A stretch of 64,000 bases of DNA from Colwellia_A sp047621305. Its GTDB lineage: Bacteria; Pseudomonadota; Gammaproteobacteria; Enterobacterales; Alteromonadaceae. Both the position numbers and the translations under genes were made by a program. The DNA lies in the NCBI GenBank assembly GCA_047621305.1, contig JBLHNB010000016.1:1-64000 (forward strand), written 5' to 3'. How positions within the stretch are numbered: the first letter of the stretch is position 1; each line of letters starts with the position of its first letter. Of this stretch, positions 20,040-29,097 are shown piece by piece. The notes beneath the pieces were generated by a model, which made no database searches, had not been told where the DNA came from, and was given only the letters and a program-made list of their open reading frames with translations.

Positions 20040-21632
20040 ATGAACAAGCAACACAACTGTGATGTATTAATAATTGGTAGCGGCGCTGCTGGACTCACCC
20101 TTGCTTTACATTTAGCTAAAGATGCTGATGTGGTTATTTTAAGTAAAGCGCTGGTTAATGAAGGTTCGACTTTTTATGCTCAAGGGGGAATAGCGGCTGT
20201 TTTTGATGAAAATGACAGTATCGACTCCCATGTTTCTGACACCTTAATTGCGGGTGCAGGACTCTGTGACAAAGACGTAGTTCAATATACCGCTGAGAAT
20301 GCAAAAATATGCCTTGAATGGTTGATTAGTCAGGGTGTCGATTTTGATCAAGAAAAAAACACTAATGGTGAAATTAAGTATCACCTGACACGAGAAGGTG
20401 GCCACAGTCACAGGCGCATACTTCACTCCGCAGATGCTACCGGCAAAGCAATTCAAACGACGTTAGTTGATCAAGTAAGAAACAATAGTCGCATCAGAAT
20501 TTTTGAACGTTACAACGCCATAGATTTAATATGCACTAGTTTAGCTGATGAAAAGAAAAAACAATGTCTTGGTGCTTATATTTGGAATCGTAATAGCGAA
20601 AAAGTAGAAAGCATCTTTTCCAAAAAAACAATTCTCGCAACAGGTGGTGCAAGTAAAGTATACCAATATACTTCAAATCCTGATGTGGCTAGTGGTGATG
20701 GTATTGCAATGGCATGGCGCGCGGGATGTCGAGTAGCTAATATGGAATTTAATCAATTTCATCCAACGTGTTTATTTCATGCCGACGCTGGTACGTTTTT
20801 ACTCACTGAAGCCTTGCGTGGTGAAGGCGCAATATTAAGAAGACCTGATGGCAGCCGTTTTATGCCCAGCTTTGATGAAAGAGCCGAACTGGCCCCTCGT
20901 GACATTGTTGCTCGTGCTATAGACTTTGAAATGAAACGCTTAGGCGCCGATTGTATGTTTTTAGATATAAGCCATAAGCCTGCCGACTTTATCAAACAAC
21001 ATTTCCCCACTATTTATAAAAAGACCCTCGAACTAGGTATCGACATTACCAAATCCCCCATTCCGATTGTTCCTGCGGCTCATTATACCTGCGGCGGCGT
21101 AATGATTAACCAGCAAGGTAAAACCGATATTAATAACTTATATGCTATTGGAGAGGTTGCCTATACCGGTTTGCATGGTGCAAATAGAATGGCAAGTAAT
21201 TCATTACTTGAATGTTTAGTTTTTGCCCGCGCAGCAGCCATCGAAATTGAACAGTCTTTAACAAAGAGAACTGAATATATTTCTTTACCTCCCTGGGATG
21301 AGAGTCGGGTTACAGATTCAGATGAAGAAGTTGTCATTCAACATAATTGGCATGAACTGCGCTTATTTATGTGGGATTATGTGGGTATTGTTAGAACCAC
21401 AAAACGCTTAGAAAGAGCTTTACATCGAGTCGAATTATTACAAAAAGAAATAGATGATTATTATCAAAATTTTAGAGTAAGTAATAATTTATTAGAGCTC
21501 CGGAATTTAGTACAAGTTGCTGAATTAATTATAAAGTGTGCAATGGAGAGAAAAGAAAGTAGAGGTTTACACTTTACCTTAGATTATCCTGAGCTTAGTG
21601 AAAATGCTACCGTGACAATATTAACACCTTAA
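20040..21632 (+). CDS. nadB: L-aspartate oxidase
   Basis: A 530-aa flavoprotein that oxidises L-aspartate to iminoaspartate, the first step of de novo NAD synthesis. The FAD dinucleotide motif VLIIGSGAAGLTLALHLA is at the N-terminus; REGGHSHRRILHSAD and GALHGANRMASNSL-type (TGLHGANRMASNSLLECLVF) motifs are intact. The C-terminal fumarate-reductase helical domain is complete. It diverges from rpoE, its usual neighbour in gammaproteobacteria, and converges with ygfX. Confidence 0.96.
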   Translation: MNKQHNCDVLIIGSGAAGLTLALHLAKDADVVILSKALVNEGSTFYAQGGIAAVFDENDSIDSHVSDTLIAGAGLCDKDVVQYTAENAKICLEWLISQGVDFDQEKNTNGEIKYHLTREGGHSHRRILHSADATGKAIQTTLVDQVRNNSRIRIFERYNAIDLICTSLADEKKKQCLGAYIWNRNSEKVESIFSKKTILATGGASKVYQYTSNPDVASGDGIAMAWRAGCRVANMEFNQFHPTCLFHADAGTFLLTEALRGEGAILRRPDGSRFMPSFDERAELAPRDIVARAIDFEMKRLGADCMFLDISHKPADFIKQHFPTIYKKTLELGIDITKSPIPIVPAAHYTCGGVMINQQGKTDINNLYAIGEVAYTGLHGANRMASNSLLECLVFARAAAIEIEQSLTKRTEYISLPPWDESRVTDSDEEVVIQHNWHELRLFMWDYVGIVRTTKRLERALHRVELLQKEIDDYYQNFRVSNNLLELRNLVQVAELIIKCAMERKESRGLHFTLDYPELSENATVTILTP

Positions 21633-22180
21633 ATTGATGTGGGCTGCGAGTTTTTAGCGCTATGTTTAAGTCTTTTAATTATTCGAGAGATGCGTGAATA
21701 ATCTTGTAATGAGACACTATTTTTAAATAAAAATAAATGTCTCACTACTTTTTCATGAGAAACTGCCACTGAAGAAGTCGAAGTAAGCACCAACCAACAA
21801 CCAAACCATCCTACGCGACTATGAACATCAAGTTGGAATGTTTGATGTTCAGCAAGGATACATTTACCCTCATTGCCTATGATAAAGTTATCTTTATTAC
21901 TGGCATGATTACCGCCATAAAGATAATGTTTTATAGCCTTAAAAATAGTTTTATCAATCAACCTGATGAACAATGAAATAAGGATCAATAAAGCAATAAT
22001 CGATAACGTAATAATAAATAGCGGCAACAGTAAGAAATAGCCCCCAAGAACAATGCTTAGTAATACCGTATAAAACACATAACACTTAACAAATTTTTGG
22101 CGAGACTCATCAACAGTAATATTATACTTTAACTCGCTTGAGAATAGTCTCGACCATGTAGTTAAGCTCTTGGTCTTCAC
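21629..22180 (-). CDS. YgfX/CptA-like membrane protein
   Basis: A membrane protein with two adjacent hydrophobic segments and a C-terminal soluble part, immediately after sdhE, which is the standard place of ygfX (also named cptA). The start is uncertain: I mark the GTG at 22180, which overlaps sdhE by 59 bases. No ATG lies at the expected junction with sdhE, so a rare start codon nearer 22110-22130 is also possible. In E. coli the protein is reported to affect cytoskeletal polymerisation and flavinylation. The 3' end overlaps nadB by 4 bases on the opposite strand. Confidence 0.65.
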   Translation of the reverse strand: MKTKSLTTWSRLFSSELKYNITVDESRQKFVKCYVFYTVLLSIVLGGYFLLLPLFIITLSIIALLILISLFIRLIDKTIFKAIKHYLYGGNHASNKDNFIIGNEGKCILAEHQTFQLDVHSRVGWFGCWLVLTSTSSVAVSHEKVVRHLFLFKNSVSLQDYSRISRIIKRLKHSAKNSQPTSI

Positions 22181-22373
22181 ATTTTTCGTGCCCCATAAAC
22201 CATGCAAATAAATCAGGATCCTGGCATACCAACAAACGTTCAAAAATTAATTTATCTTTTTCAGATAACTGCTCATAAGCTTCATCTACAAAAGGCATAA
22301 ATAGTATATCAAGCTCTAACATACCTCTGCGACAAGCCCATCGTAACCTAGGCTTATTATCGATTATCGACAT
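22122..22373 (-). CDS. sdhE: FAD assembly factor SdhE
   Basis: An 83-aa protein with the conserved RRGMLELD motif (RGxxE) needed for covalent FAD attachment to succinate dehydrogenase and fumarate reductase subunits, and the CQDPDLFAWFMG segment of the family. Length is typical. It is followed by the ygfX-like gene and diverges from ygfZ, the canonical arrangement. Confidence 0.93.
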   Translation of the reverse strand: MSIIDNKPRLRWACRRGMLELDILFMPFVDEAYEQLSEKDKLIFERLLVCQDPDLFAWFMGHEKCEDQELNYMVETILKRVKV

Positions 22374-22489
22374 AGTTCACCATAAAATATTAAATCTAGC
22401 GTTATTCTAACAATTTCACCAATATATGCTTGTTTTATTTTATAATGCCCCTATTGATTAACTTAACTATTGGTATAAAAAAGTTCCTT

Positions 22490-23458
22490 ATGACTATTTC
22501 ATTAGCTAACGACTTACCTTCTTTTGAACAACTCCCTGACACATTCGCTATTTTGTTAGATCAATTCTCGTCTATTTCACTTACAGGTGATGAACAAAGC
22601 AAGTATTTACAAGGACAAGTAACCTGCGATGTAAATTCATCGAATGAACACACTTTTTTACATGGTGCACATTGCGATGCTAAAGGAAAAGTATTTTCTA
22701 TATTTAGATTTATTAATCGTGATAATGCCCACTTATTATTACAACCGAAATGCACAGTACCGGCCTCTTTAAAAGAATTAAAAAAATTCGGTGTATTTGC
22801 AAAGGTTGATATCGAAGAAGTAACAGACCTTGGGTATTATGCGCTTGTTGGCGACCAAGCAACGACTTTGATACAACAAAAATTCCAACAAGTTCCTGAC
22901 AGTTTAACCCCAGTACTTAGCGTTGGTACAACCACATTAGTGTATATTGCCGGACAAAAAAGTCGTTACCTATTCATTGATAATAAAAACAACATTGAAA
23001 GTTTAGCGCTTGAATTTTCACTCATAACCTACAGTAATAACGTATGGGATTTATTAGAAATTATTGACGGTTTTCCAATATTAAATGCCGCATCTATTTC
23101 AGAATATGTACCGCAAATGCTTAATTTACAAGCGATTCACGGTATCAGTTTTACTAAAGGCTGTTATTTAGGACAAGAAACTGTCGCACGCATGCAATAT
23201 TTAGGGAAAAATAAACGTGCTTTATTTTATTTATCTGCCAAGCAACCTACAAAAATTAGTGACGACGATATTATCGAGAAACAATTAGGAGAAAATTGGC
23301 GAAAAGCAGGTAGTATTTTAGCAACTTACCAAGCTGACGATAGTACCGCATACATTCAAGCGGTGTTAGCTAGTGATCTTGAAGAAAACACGCATTTACG
23401 CATAAAAGAACAACAATCGCCGATCATAGTTAAATCACTACCTTATTCTCTTAAATAA
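22490..23458 (+). CDS. ygfZ: tRNA-modifying/Fe-S protein YgfZ
   Basis: A folate-binding aminomethyltransferase-like protein that supports Fe-S cluster enzymes such as MiaB. The signature KGCYLGQETVARMQYLGKNKR (with the essential Cys) is present. I choose the ATG at 22490 (MTISLANDLPSFEQLP), giving 322 aa, because the 20 residues encoded upstream are hydrophobic and not part of the family. It diverges from sdhE and is followed 12 bases later by slyD. Confidence 0.92.
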   Translation: MTISLANDLPSFEQLPDTFAILLDQFSSISLTGDEQSKYLQGQVTCDVNSSNEHTFLHGAHCDAKGKVFSIFRFINRDNAHLLLQPKCTVPASLKELKKFGVFAKVDIEEVTDLGYYALVGDQATTLIQQKFQQVPDSLTPVLSVGTTTLVYIAGQKSRYLFIDNKNNIESLALEFSLITYSNNVWDLLEIIDGFPILNAASISEYVPQMLNLQAIHGISFTKGCYLGQETVARMQYLGKNKRALFYLSAKQPTKISDDDIIEKQLGENWRKAGSILATYQADDSTAYIQAVLASDLEENTHLRIKEQQSPIIVKSLPYSLK

Positions 23459-23470
23459 TCAGGAAATCAA

Positions 23471-23965
23471 ATGAAAATATCTGAAAACAAAGTTGTTGTT
23501 TTACATTATGCCGTATCAGACAGTGAAGATACCTTAATAGACAGCTCTTATGACCATAGCCCTTTGTCAATCATACAAGGCACTGGGTATTTGATTCCTG
23601 GCTTAGAAGATGCGTTAATCGATCATGTCACGGGCGATAAATTCGAAGTGGAAGTTTCTGCTGATCAAGCGTATGGGCAACGTGAAGATGGTTATGTGCA
23701 AACAGTACCAAAAGATATGTTTGGCAGTATTGAAGACTTAGCTGTTGGTGCACAATTAAGAGCGACAACCGACGATGGCGAACAAACGGTCATGGTTATT
23801 GACATGACCGAAGATGAAATTACCGTTGATGGTAATCATCCGTTAGCTGGTATTGATCTTAAATTCGAGGTCGATATTCTTGAAGTAAGAGAGGCTACCG
23901 CTGATGAATTAGCCCATGGACATGTTCATAGCGAAGGTGGTTGTGGACATCAACACGAAGATTAA
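23471..23965 (+). CDS. slyD: FKBP-type peptidyl-prolyl isomerase SlyD
   Basis: A 164-aa SlyD-type PPIase. The FKBP core (VVVLHYAVSDSEDTLIDSS and GTGYLIPGLEDAL) is interrupted by the insert-in-flap chaperone domain (QAYGQREDGYVQTVPKDMF). The C-terminus is a short His/Cys-rich metal-binding tail (HGHVHSEGGCGHQHED). It acts as a cytosolic folding helper and nickel donor for hydrogenases in species that have them. It likely shares a transcript with ygfZ. Confidence 0.94.
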   Translation: MKISENKVVVLHYAVSDSEDTLIDSSYDHSPLSIIQGTGYLIPGLEDALIDHVTGDKFEVEVSADQAYGQREDGYVQTVPKDMFGSIEDLAVGAQLRATTDDGEQTVMVIDMTEDEITVDGNHPLAGIDLKFEVDILEVREATADELAHGHVHSEGGCGHQHED

Positions 23966-23987
23966 AAATTACTCCCCTGCTAATCTC

Positions 23988-24020
23988 CTAACCCACATAC
24001 TCTATGTGGGTTAGATCTTT
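23988..24020 (+). terminator. Strong hairpin terminator after slyD
   Basis: A perfect 12-bp stem, CTAACCCACATA / TATGTGGGTTAG, with a three-base loop (24000-24002), 22 bases after the slyD stop and followed by a short T-rich stretch. It could end transcription in either direction. Confidence 0.75.
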
Positions 24021-24103
24021 GAAAATTATGACTAAACCTCACCACTTAACTTATATCTTATTGCAATCATTCACTTTCATTAGTTTTGCATTATACTAAA
24101 CCC

Positions 24104-24185
24104 TATACCCATCGTACTTCAAGATGCAGTTTCAGAGCGAATCTAGGAAATCAAAGCAAGACGCGATACTAAAAGAATGGGTATA
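24104..24185. repeat. MITE-like element with terminal inverted repeats
   Basis: An 82-base segment bounded by TATACCCAT (24104-24112) and ATGGGTATA (24177-24185), exact inverted copies. The interior (CGTACTTCAAGATGCAGTTTCAGAGCGA...) resembles a short dispersed repeat I associate with marine gammaproteobacteria. No other full copy occurs in the window. Confidence 0.55.
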
Positions 24186-24253
24186 TAGTCTGTTTTGTTA
24201 TTTCTAACATGTAATAACAGTTTTTATTTAGATATAAAGGGGCGGAATACTAA

Positions 24254-25012
24254 ATGGTTAATTATATTTCAGTCCAATATTTGTGCCTATTTCCCATATT
24301 ATTTTTGATGACATTTAATATTCAGGCTGAAAAAATTCAAATAGTTACTGAAAATTTTGCCCCCTACAATTACATTGAAAATAATCAGCTCGTCGGTATT
24401 CATACAAGCTTAATTAAAAAAATATTAGCTAAGACTCAAACAGAGGCCGAATTTCATATTTATCCTTGGGCACGTGCCTATAATATGGCATTACAACAAC
24501 AAAATACGCTTATCTACTCAATTGCACGCAGTAAAAACCGTGAACATTTATTCCAATGGGTTGGCCCGATTACCCCGGTAACAACTTGTTTGTTTGCACT
24601 AAAAAGTAGGACAGATATTAACTTTAATGATTTGGAGCCAGCAAAGAATTACATCACAGTAACGCAATTAGAAGGCCGCACTGAACATGTATTAATAGGG
24701 AAAGGTTTTGTTAAAGGACAAAACTTAATGGATACAACCTCACTTGAAAGCTCCTTTAAAGTTCTCCTTAATGCTCGTAGTGATCTATTAGGCTATCCAG
24801 AATTACCCATTTACCACTTGATAAAACAACAAGGTTTGAAGCCAAACGATATCATAAAAAAAACACATTGTTTTACCGATGCGGAGCTATATATGGCTTT
24901 TAGTTTAAATACACCTTTAGAAACAGTAGAAAAATTCCAAACAGCACTTGATGAACTGCTAAGTGTAGGTGAATATAAAAATATTTTTACTGAATATCAG
25001 AATACACACTAA
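24254..25012 (+). CDS. Periplasmic solute-binding protein, family 3
   Basis: A 252-aa protein with an N-terminal signal peptide (hydrophobic to about residue 24, cleavage near NIQAEK) and a family-3 binding fold: FAPYNYIENNQLVGIHTSLIKKI, RAYNMALQQQNTLIYSIARSKNRE and a C-terminal VGEYKNIFTEY. Such proteins bind amino acids for ABC importers, but no permease or ATPase gene is adjacent. Many marine bacteria carry orphan copies that act as sensors or scavengers. The ligand cannot be read from the sequence. Confidence 0.8.
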   Translation: MVNYISVQYLCLFPILFLMTFNIQAEKIQIVTENFAPYNYIENNQLVGIHTSLIKKILAKTQTEAEFHIYPWARAYNMALQQQNTLIYSIARSKNREHLFQWVGPITPVTTCLFALKSRTDINFNDLEPAKNYITVTQLEGRTEHVLIGKGFVKGQNLMDTTSLESSFKVLLNARSDLLGYPELPIYHLIKQQGLKPNDIIKKTHCFTDAELYMAFSLNTPLETVEKFQTALDELLSVGEYKNIFTEYQNTH

Positions 25013-25039
25013 CTGTAGTAATGAACAAAGATGGTATTA

Positions 25040-26977
25040 CTATATCGATAATGATGAAACTTTATCACGAACCTCTTGATAGCGAATGTTGCTACATAAA
25101 CCAAAACCCGTTAATTGTTTGACCTTATTTCGACTAAACAGCGGTACACTCAAACCCGTTAGAAAACGACATAACGTCTCTAATGATAATTCTCCTTGAT
25201 TTTTATTTTTCATATGAACAATCAACGCCTGTAAAACCTCAACGAGTTTTTCATTACTTGGCAAACGATAACCCATTGAATATTCAAGTTTAGCCACCTG
25301 TCCTCTACATACAGAGCAATGGCCACAATTTTCAGGAGAATTGCTATCGTCAAAATACAGCGATAAATTACGAGTTAAACAGCGCTCTAGTTCAAAAAAT
25401 CGTACTAAAGCTGCAATTCGATTAATTTCTTTTTCTTCCTTTTCAACAAAATATCGATGTAAAGACCGCGATAATGAAGGGTCAGCTAACTCGGTTTGGT
25501 TAACACTATAAACTTCAGTTATGCGTTTGGTTTCTAATTCAATACACTGTTTTTCATGTAAGTACTCTAAAGCGATAACAACGCGACCACGATCACACTG
25601 ATAATGTTGAAATAAAGCATCAAAGTCAGGTTCTCCCCATACTTTTTTGAATTTAGTATGAACAAATATAGCCTCTAAAAAGTCACGACGCTCGCCAATA
25701 AATTTCGCTAAAACCTGTTCCTTAGGGATGATAAACTTATATTTAAAATCAGCAAAATAAGCGAATAATGGTTGTAAAATGCCAAATAACTCTAATTGTA
25801 CTAACAACGTTTTCATTGGTAATTGTTTAATATTACTGGCATTTGAAAGTGCTAATACTTGCAGCTCCCAGCGATTATGGTTTGTCTCTTCTTTAATATT
25901 ATTAAGTGTATAATCAATACTGCTTTGCTCTGGGGTATCACCAAATACAAAGTTTTCAACGGTATTTAAACCATCTAAATTCGCTAAGGTAATACAATTA
26001 GCCGCTAAGCCATCCCGCCCTGCTCGTCCAATTTCTTGGCTATAGTTCTCAATAGATTTAGGTAAATCATAGTGGATTACAAAACGAATATTAGCTTTGT
26101 CTATGCCCATACCAAAAGCAATTGTCGCCACAATAACTTGTACTTTATCGTTCATAAAATCATCTTGAATTTGTTGACGATCTTCATAAACAAAACCTGC
26201 ATGATAAGCAACGGCATTGATATTTTGGCTAGATAAATATTGAGCGACTTGCTCGGCACTTTGTTGCAATGTTACATAAACGATACCACAGCCTTGTTGC
26301 TGCTGAATGACACTTAAAAGTTTACTATTTTTCTCAGACGAAGACACCGGCATCACACTAAGATCAAGATTTTGGCGATAAAAGCCTGTTTGTACAATAC
26401 ATGGCGGCGCTATTAAAAATTTTTCTGCCATGTCTTCTTTTACTTGTTTAGTAGCGGTAGCTGTTAACAATAATACCAGCGGTATATTAAGCTCCTGCCG
26501 ATAAGCCGGTAATTTTAGATAATCAGGGCGGAAATTATGGCCCCATTCAGAAATACAATGCGCCTCGTCAACAACCAACATTGACACCTTGACTGAATTA
26601 ATGAATTGTCTAAAACGTTCATTCTTGAAACGCTCAACCGAAACCATTAAAATTTTGAGATGACCAGAGCGTACATCAGTCATCACCGCTTTATTTTGTT
26701 CAGCGGTTAATGTCGAATCGATACTCGCCGCTTTTATATTCTGACCTGCTAAAAATTCTAACTGATCTTTCATTAAGGCTAATAATGGAGAAACGACTAA
26801 GGTTAAATGCGGTAAATGTATCGCCGTAAATTGATAACATAGTGATTTTCCAGCACCCGTAGGAAAGATCGCTAATGATGAAGAACCTGCTAACAATTGC
26901 GTTATGGTTTGTTCTTGTCCATCACGAAAGCCAGAAAAACCAAAAGTTTGGTGTAAGGCTTGGGGGAGGTTAAGCAT
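25040..26977 (-). CDS. recQ: RecQ-family ATP-dependent DNA helicase
   Basis: A 645-aa helicase: Walker A FPTGAGKSLCYQ, DEAH box VVDEAHCISEWGHNFRPDY, motif VI IGRAGRDG, and a zinc-binding region with Cys residues in LERCLTRN and NCGHCSVCRG. It has a winged-helix region but no clear HRDC domain, so it is nearer to short RecQ variants than to E. coli RecQ. I take the ATG at 26977, since AAAGGA lies 8 bases upstream; nine upstream codons in frame lack a good ribosome site. It unwinds DNA in recombination and fork repair. Confidence 0.88.
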   Translation of the reverse strand: MLNLPQALHQTFGFSGFRDGQEQTITQLLAGSSSLAIFPTGAGKSLCYQFTAIHLPHLTLVVSPLLALMKDQLEFLAGQNIKAASIDSTLTAEQNKAVMTDVRSGHLKILMVSVERFKNERFRQFINSVKVSMLVVDEAHCISEWGHNFRPDYLKLPAYRQELNIPLVLLLTATATKQVKEDMAEKFLIAPPCIVQTGFYRQNLDLSVMPVSSSEKNSKLLSVIQQQQGCGIVYVTLQQSAEQVAQYLSSQNINAVAYHAGFVYEDRQQIQDDFMNDKVQVIVATIAFGMGIDKANIRFVIHYDLPKSIENYSQEIGRAGRDGLAANCITLANLDGLNTVENFVFGDTPEQSSIDYTLNNIKEETNHNRWELQVLALSNASNIKQLPMKTLLVQLELFGILQPLFAYFADFKYKFIIPKEQVLAKFIGERRDFLEAIFVHTKFKKVWGEPDFDALFQHYQCDRGRVVIALEYLHEKQCIELETKRITEVYSVNQTELADPSLSRSLHRYFVEKEEKEINRIAALVRFFELERCLTRNLSLYFDDSNSPENCGHCSVCRGQVAKLEYSMGYRLPSNEKLVEVLQALIVHMKNKNQGELSLETLCRFLTGLSVPLFSRNKVKQLTGFGLCSNIRYQEVRDKVSSLSI

Positions 26978-27234
26978 TGAAAAATCCTTTCGAAAATATC
27001 CCATTAGTCGTTATATGCAGGGACAAAAAACATATTAATTAAAACGTTTGATTCAATTTTTTGAATAAAATGTTATCCAATACGCACTACTTAGCATCAC
27101 GCCCAACATCCTACCGAACACATGATGTTTCACCCTTTTGAAAGCATATATAGGAAACATATTAGTATTCACAGCACCTGACTAAAAAATCATGGATAGG
27201 TTTGTGTAAAAAACAGCCTATCCATAAAGATCAA

Positions 27235-28470
27235 TTAGCCATGTTCAAAATATACTCGATAGGTAGAAGACCAAATAGGAAAATCAACCTCTAATAAGTA
27301 ACAAACAAAATCATTTTTATTGAAGTGTGAATAAGAGAAAAGGAAATCGGTCATCTCACCAATATCAAGTTCGTTATTTATTCTGGCGCGAGGTGATTCT
27401 GGGTGTAGTACATTTAACTCTGGAAATTCCGGCAAACGTTCAGTCCACATATCATCTGCACGTAACTTACCTTCCTCTACTTTTTGATTACCCGAGTAAC
27501 ATCCCACATTCACTGTGCTGCAACGATCGATTTTCTTTTCTAGAAAAACTAAAGTGAGCAATTTTTTTGTTGGGTTTTTAATAGAAATACTAGTAGAACT
27601 ACACTGACTTTGATGTACTAAGGGGTTGGCAAGTTCATCAGGATTACTAAATAAAAATGTCCCATCAAAAGGCGCGCACTCATTATCTACAATATCATTA
27701 AATACAATACCTGAGTTGCTCGTTGAGTAGCTTGAATATGCTTGTAAAAAACCTTTACTTGAAAACTGATCAATAACACCAATATGAAATTTACTGGTAT
27801 CTATTCGTGATTTTTTAGTGATATTTTCTGGTGTTGTGAACCCTTCTGGATGTGGGTGAGTGTAAAATTGTACAAAAGGGGGGGAAGCTTTAGAACGTTG
27901 GATACCGCGTTTTGAAATAATAGTAACTTCTTGTAAAAATTCACTATCTTTGTCATTTTCTTTAATAATATAACATGAAAAGAGAGTATCAACTGAAGAA
28001 CCTATTAACTGCTTAGATGCTAAGTAATGTTGTTCTCTTTTTTCAATAGCCGATAACGATGTATTATATCGATTGTTCTTAACTGAATGATCACCGAGTA
28101 TTCTTTTTAATTCAGCATGGCTACGCGCATATTTTTTTATTTGGCTTTCAAAAACTTCGATCGCCTTTGATGCCTCAAGAACTAATTGCGCTTCCAATTT
28201 TTTTTTAGAGACTTGTATCAAAAACTCCTGCAAACCGGCAATACCAGGCAACAAACATAACACTTGCTGGCCATTCTTGCTTTTTTGCAAACCGTTTAAT
28301 ATGCGCTGGCAATTTGAGCGATTGAATTCTAACCAATGCGACATACCCGTGATGGTTTGTGCTGAATGTGGGAACTCAGTAACAATATGTCGTAGTACGC
28401 TTTTTAAATTCTCGCCCGTTCTGTTTAACGCTATTAAATCTTCTTTTTCTAAGAGCATAATCCTAAACAC
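27235..28470 (-). CDS. Hypothetical protein (411 aa)
   Basis: A long soluble protein that I do not recognise. The N-terminal 90 residues have a possible HTH character (GMSHWLEFNRSNCQRILNGLQKS). A charged, possibly coiled-coil segment (about 90-150) and a beta-rich C-terminal half follow. The reading frame is well supported by length and composition. It lies between recQ and the ovothiol operon with its own spacing, on the same strand as both. A regulatory role is only a guess from the N-terminus. Confidence 0.6.
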   Translation of the reverse strand: MFRIMLLEKEDLIALNRTGENLKSVLRHIVTEFPHSAQTITGMSHWLEFNRSNCQRILNGLQKSKNGQQVLCLLPGIAGLQEFLIQVSKKKLEAQLVLEASKAIEVFESQIKKYARSHAELKRILGDHSVKNNRYNTSLSAIEKREQHYLASKQLIGSSVDTLFSCYIIKENDKDSEFLQEVTIISKRGIQRSKASPPFVQFYTHPHPEGFTTPENITKKSRIDTSKFHIGVIDQFSSKGFLQAYSSYSTSNSGIVFNDIVDNECAPFDGTFLFSNPDELANPLVHQSQCSSTSISIKNPTKKLLTLVFLEKKIDRCSTVNVGCYSGNQKVEEGKLRADDMWTERLPEFPELNVLHPESPRARINNELDIGEMTDFLFSYSHFNKNDFVCYLLEVDFPIWSSTYRVYFEHG

Positions 28471-28524
28471 TATTTTTTAATTACGCGTACTTTATCATGC
28501 AATAGCATAAAAAACACAGTCACA

Positions 28525-29097
28525 TTATTTGAGTTCAACTTCATCATCGGGTTTTTCTGCAACAAGTTGTGCTATAGCCTTCTTAGATTGACTATTTCTG
28601 TCATTGACTACACCTTCAAAATAATGATGTATTTTCCACCCCGAAAAATGCTCAAGTAGCTCTTCTGGTTTTAACAAAAAGTCTGGATTAGAGGGGCGTC
28701 CATATTGACACTGTTGGGTTGTAAAGGTTTCATAAAAAATAACCCCTCCAGGAATAACTGTATTTTTAATTTGTGGCATTAAAGGTCGATGTAAATAATT
28801 AAAAACTAAAACGCCGGTATATTTTTCGTTACTCAATACATGATGATTTGGCTGTTCAAAATCGATTTGCCAAAATTGTGCTAGATGATTTTTTCTTTTA
28901 ATATCCTCTCCAACAAAATTATTTTTAACTGAGATAAGCGCATCCTCCCTAATATCTGAAAAAACAGTTTGAATACTATTTTTAATGAGATATAGGCCAT
29001 TACGCCCTGAGCCACAGGCTAGATCTAATACTGGAAACTGTTCATTAGCTTTGTTAAGTAGTGGTAAATATCTTTCTAATAATAATGAATGTGTCAT
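28525..29097 (-). CDS. SAM-dependent methyltransferase in the ovothiol operon
   Basis: A 190-aa class I methyltransferase with motif I VLDLACGSGRNGLYLI and a post-I acidic residue in TVFSDIRED; a PGGVIFYETF segment marks the later strand. The ATG at 29097 overlaps the stop of the OvoB-like gene as ATGA, so translation is coupled; an in-frame upstream extension inside that gene is not used. It resembles the small tellurite-resistance/thiopurine-type enzymes. Given its position it may modify ovothiol or a precursor, for example on the alpha-amino group, but that is inference. Confidence 0.8.
   Translation of the reverse strand: MTHSLLLERYLPLLNKANEQFPVLDLACGSGRNGLYLIKNSIQTVFSDIREDALISVKNNFVGEDIKRKNHLAQFWQIDFEQPNHHVLSNEKYTGVLVFNYLHRPLMPQIKNTVIPGGVIFYETFTTQQCQYGRPSNPDFLLKPEELLEHFSGWKIHHYFEGVVNDRNSQSKKAIAQLVAEKPDDEVELK

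Noticed and set aside
22100..22243. ATG at 22243 as the start of the ygfX-like gene
   Set aside because: It would overlap sdhE by 122 bases and add about 20 residues foreign to the family. A later non-ATG start is more likely.
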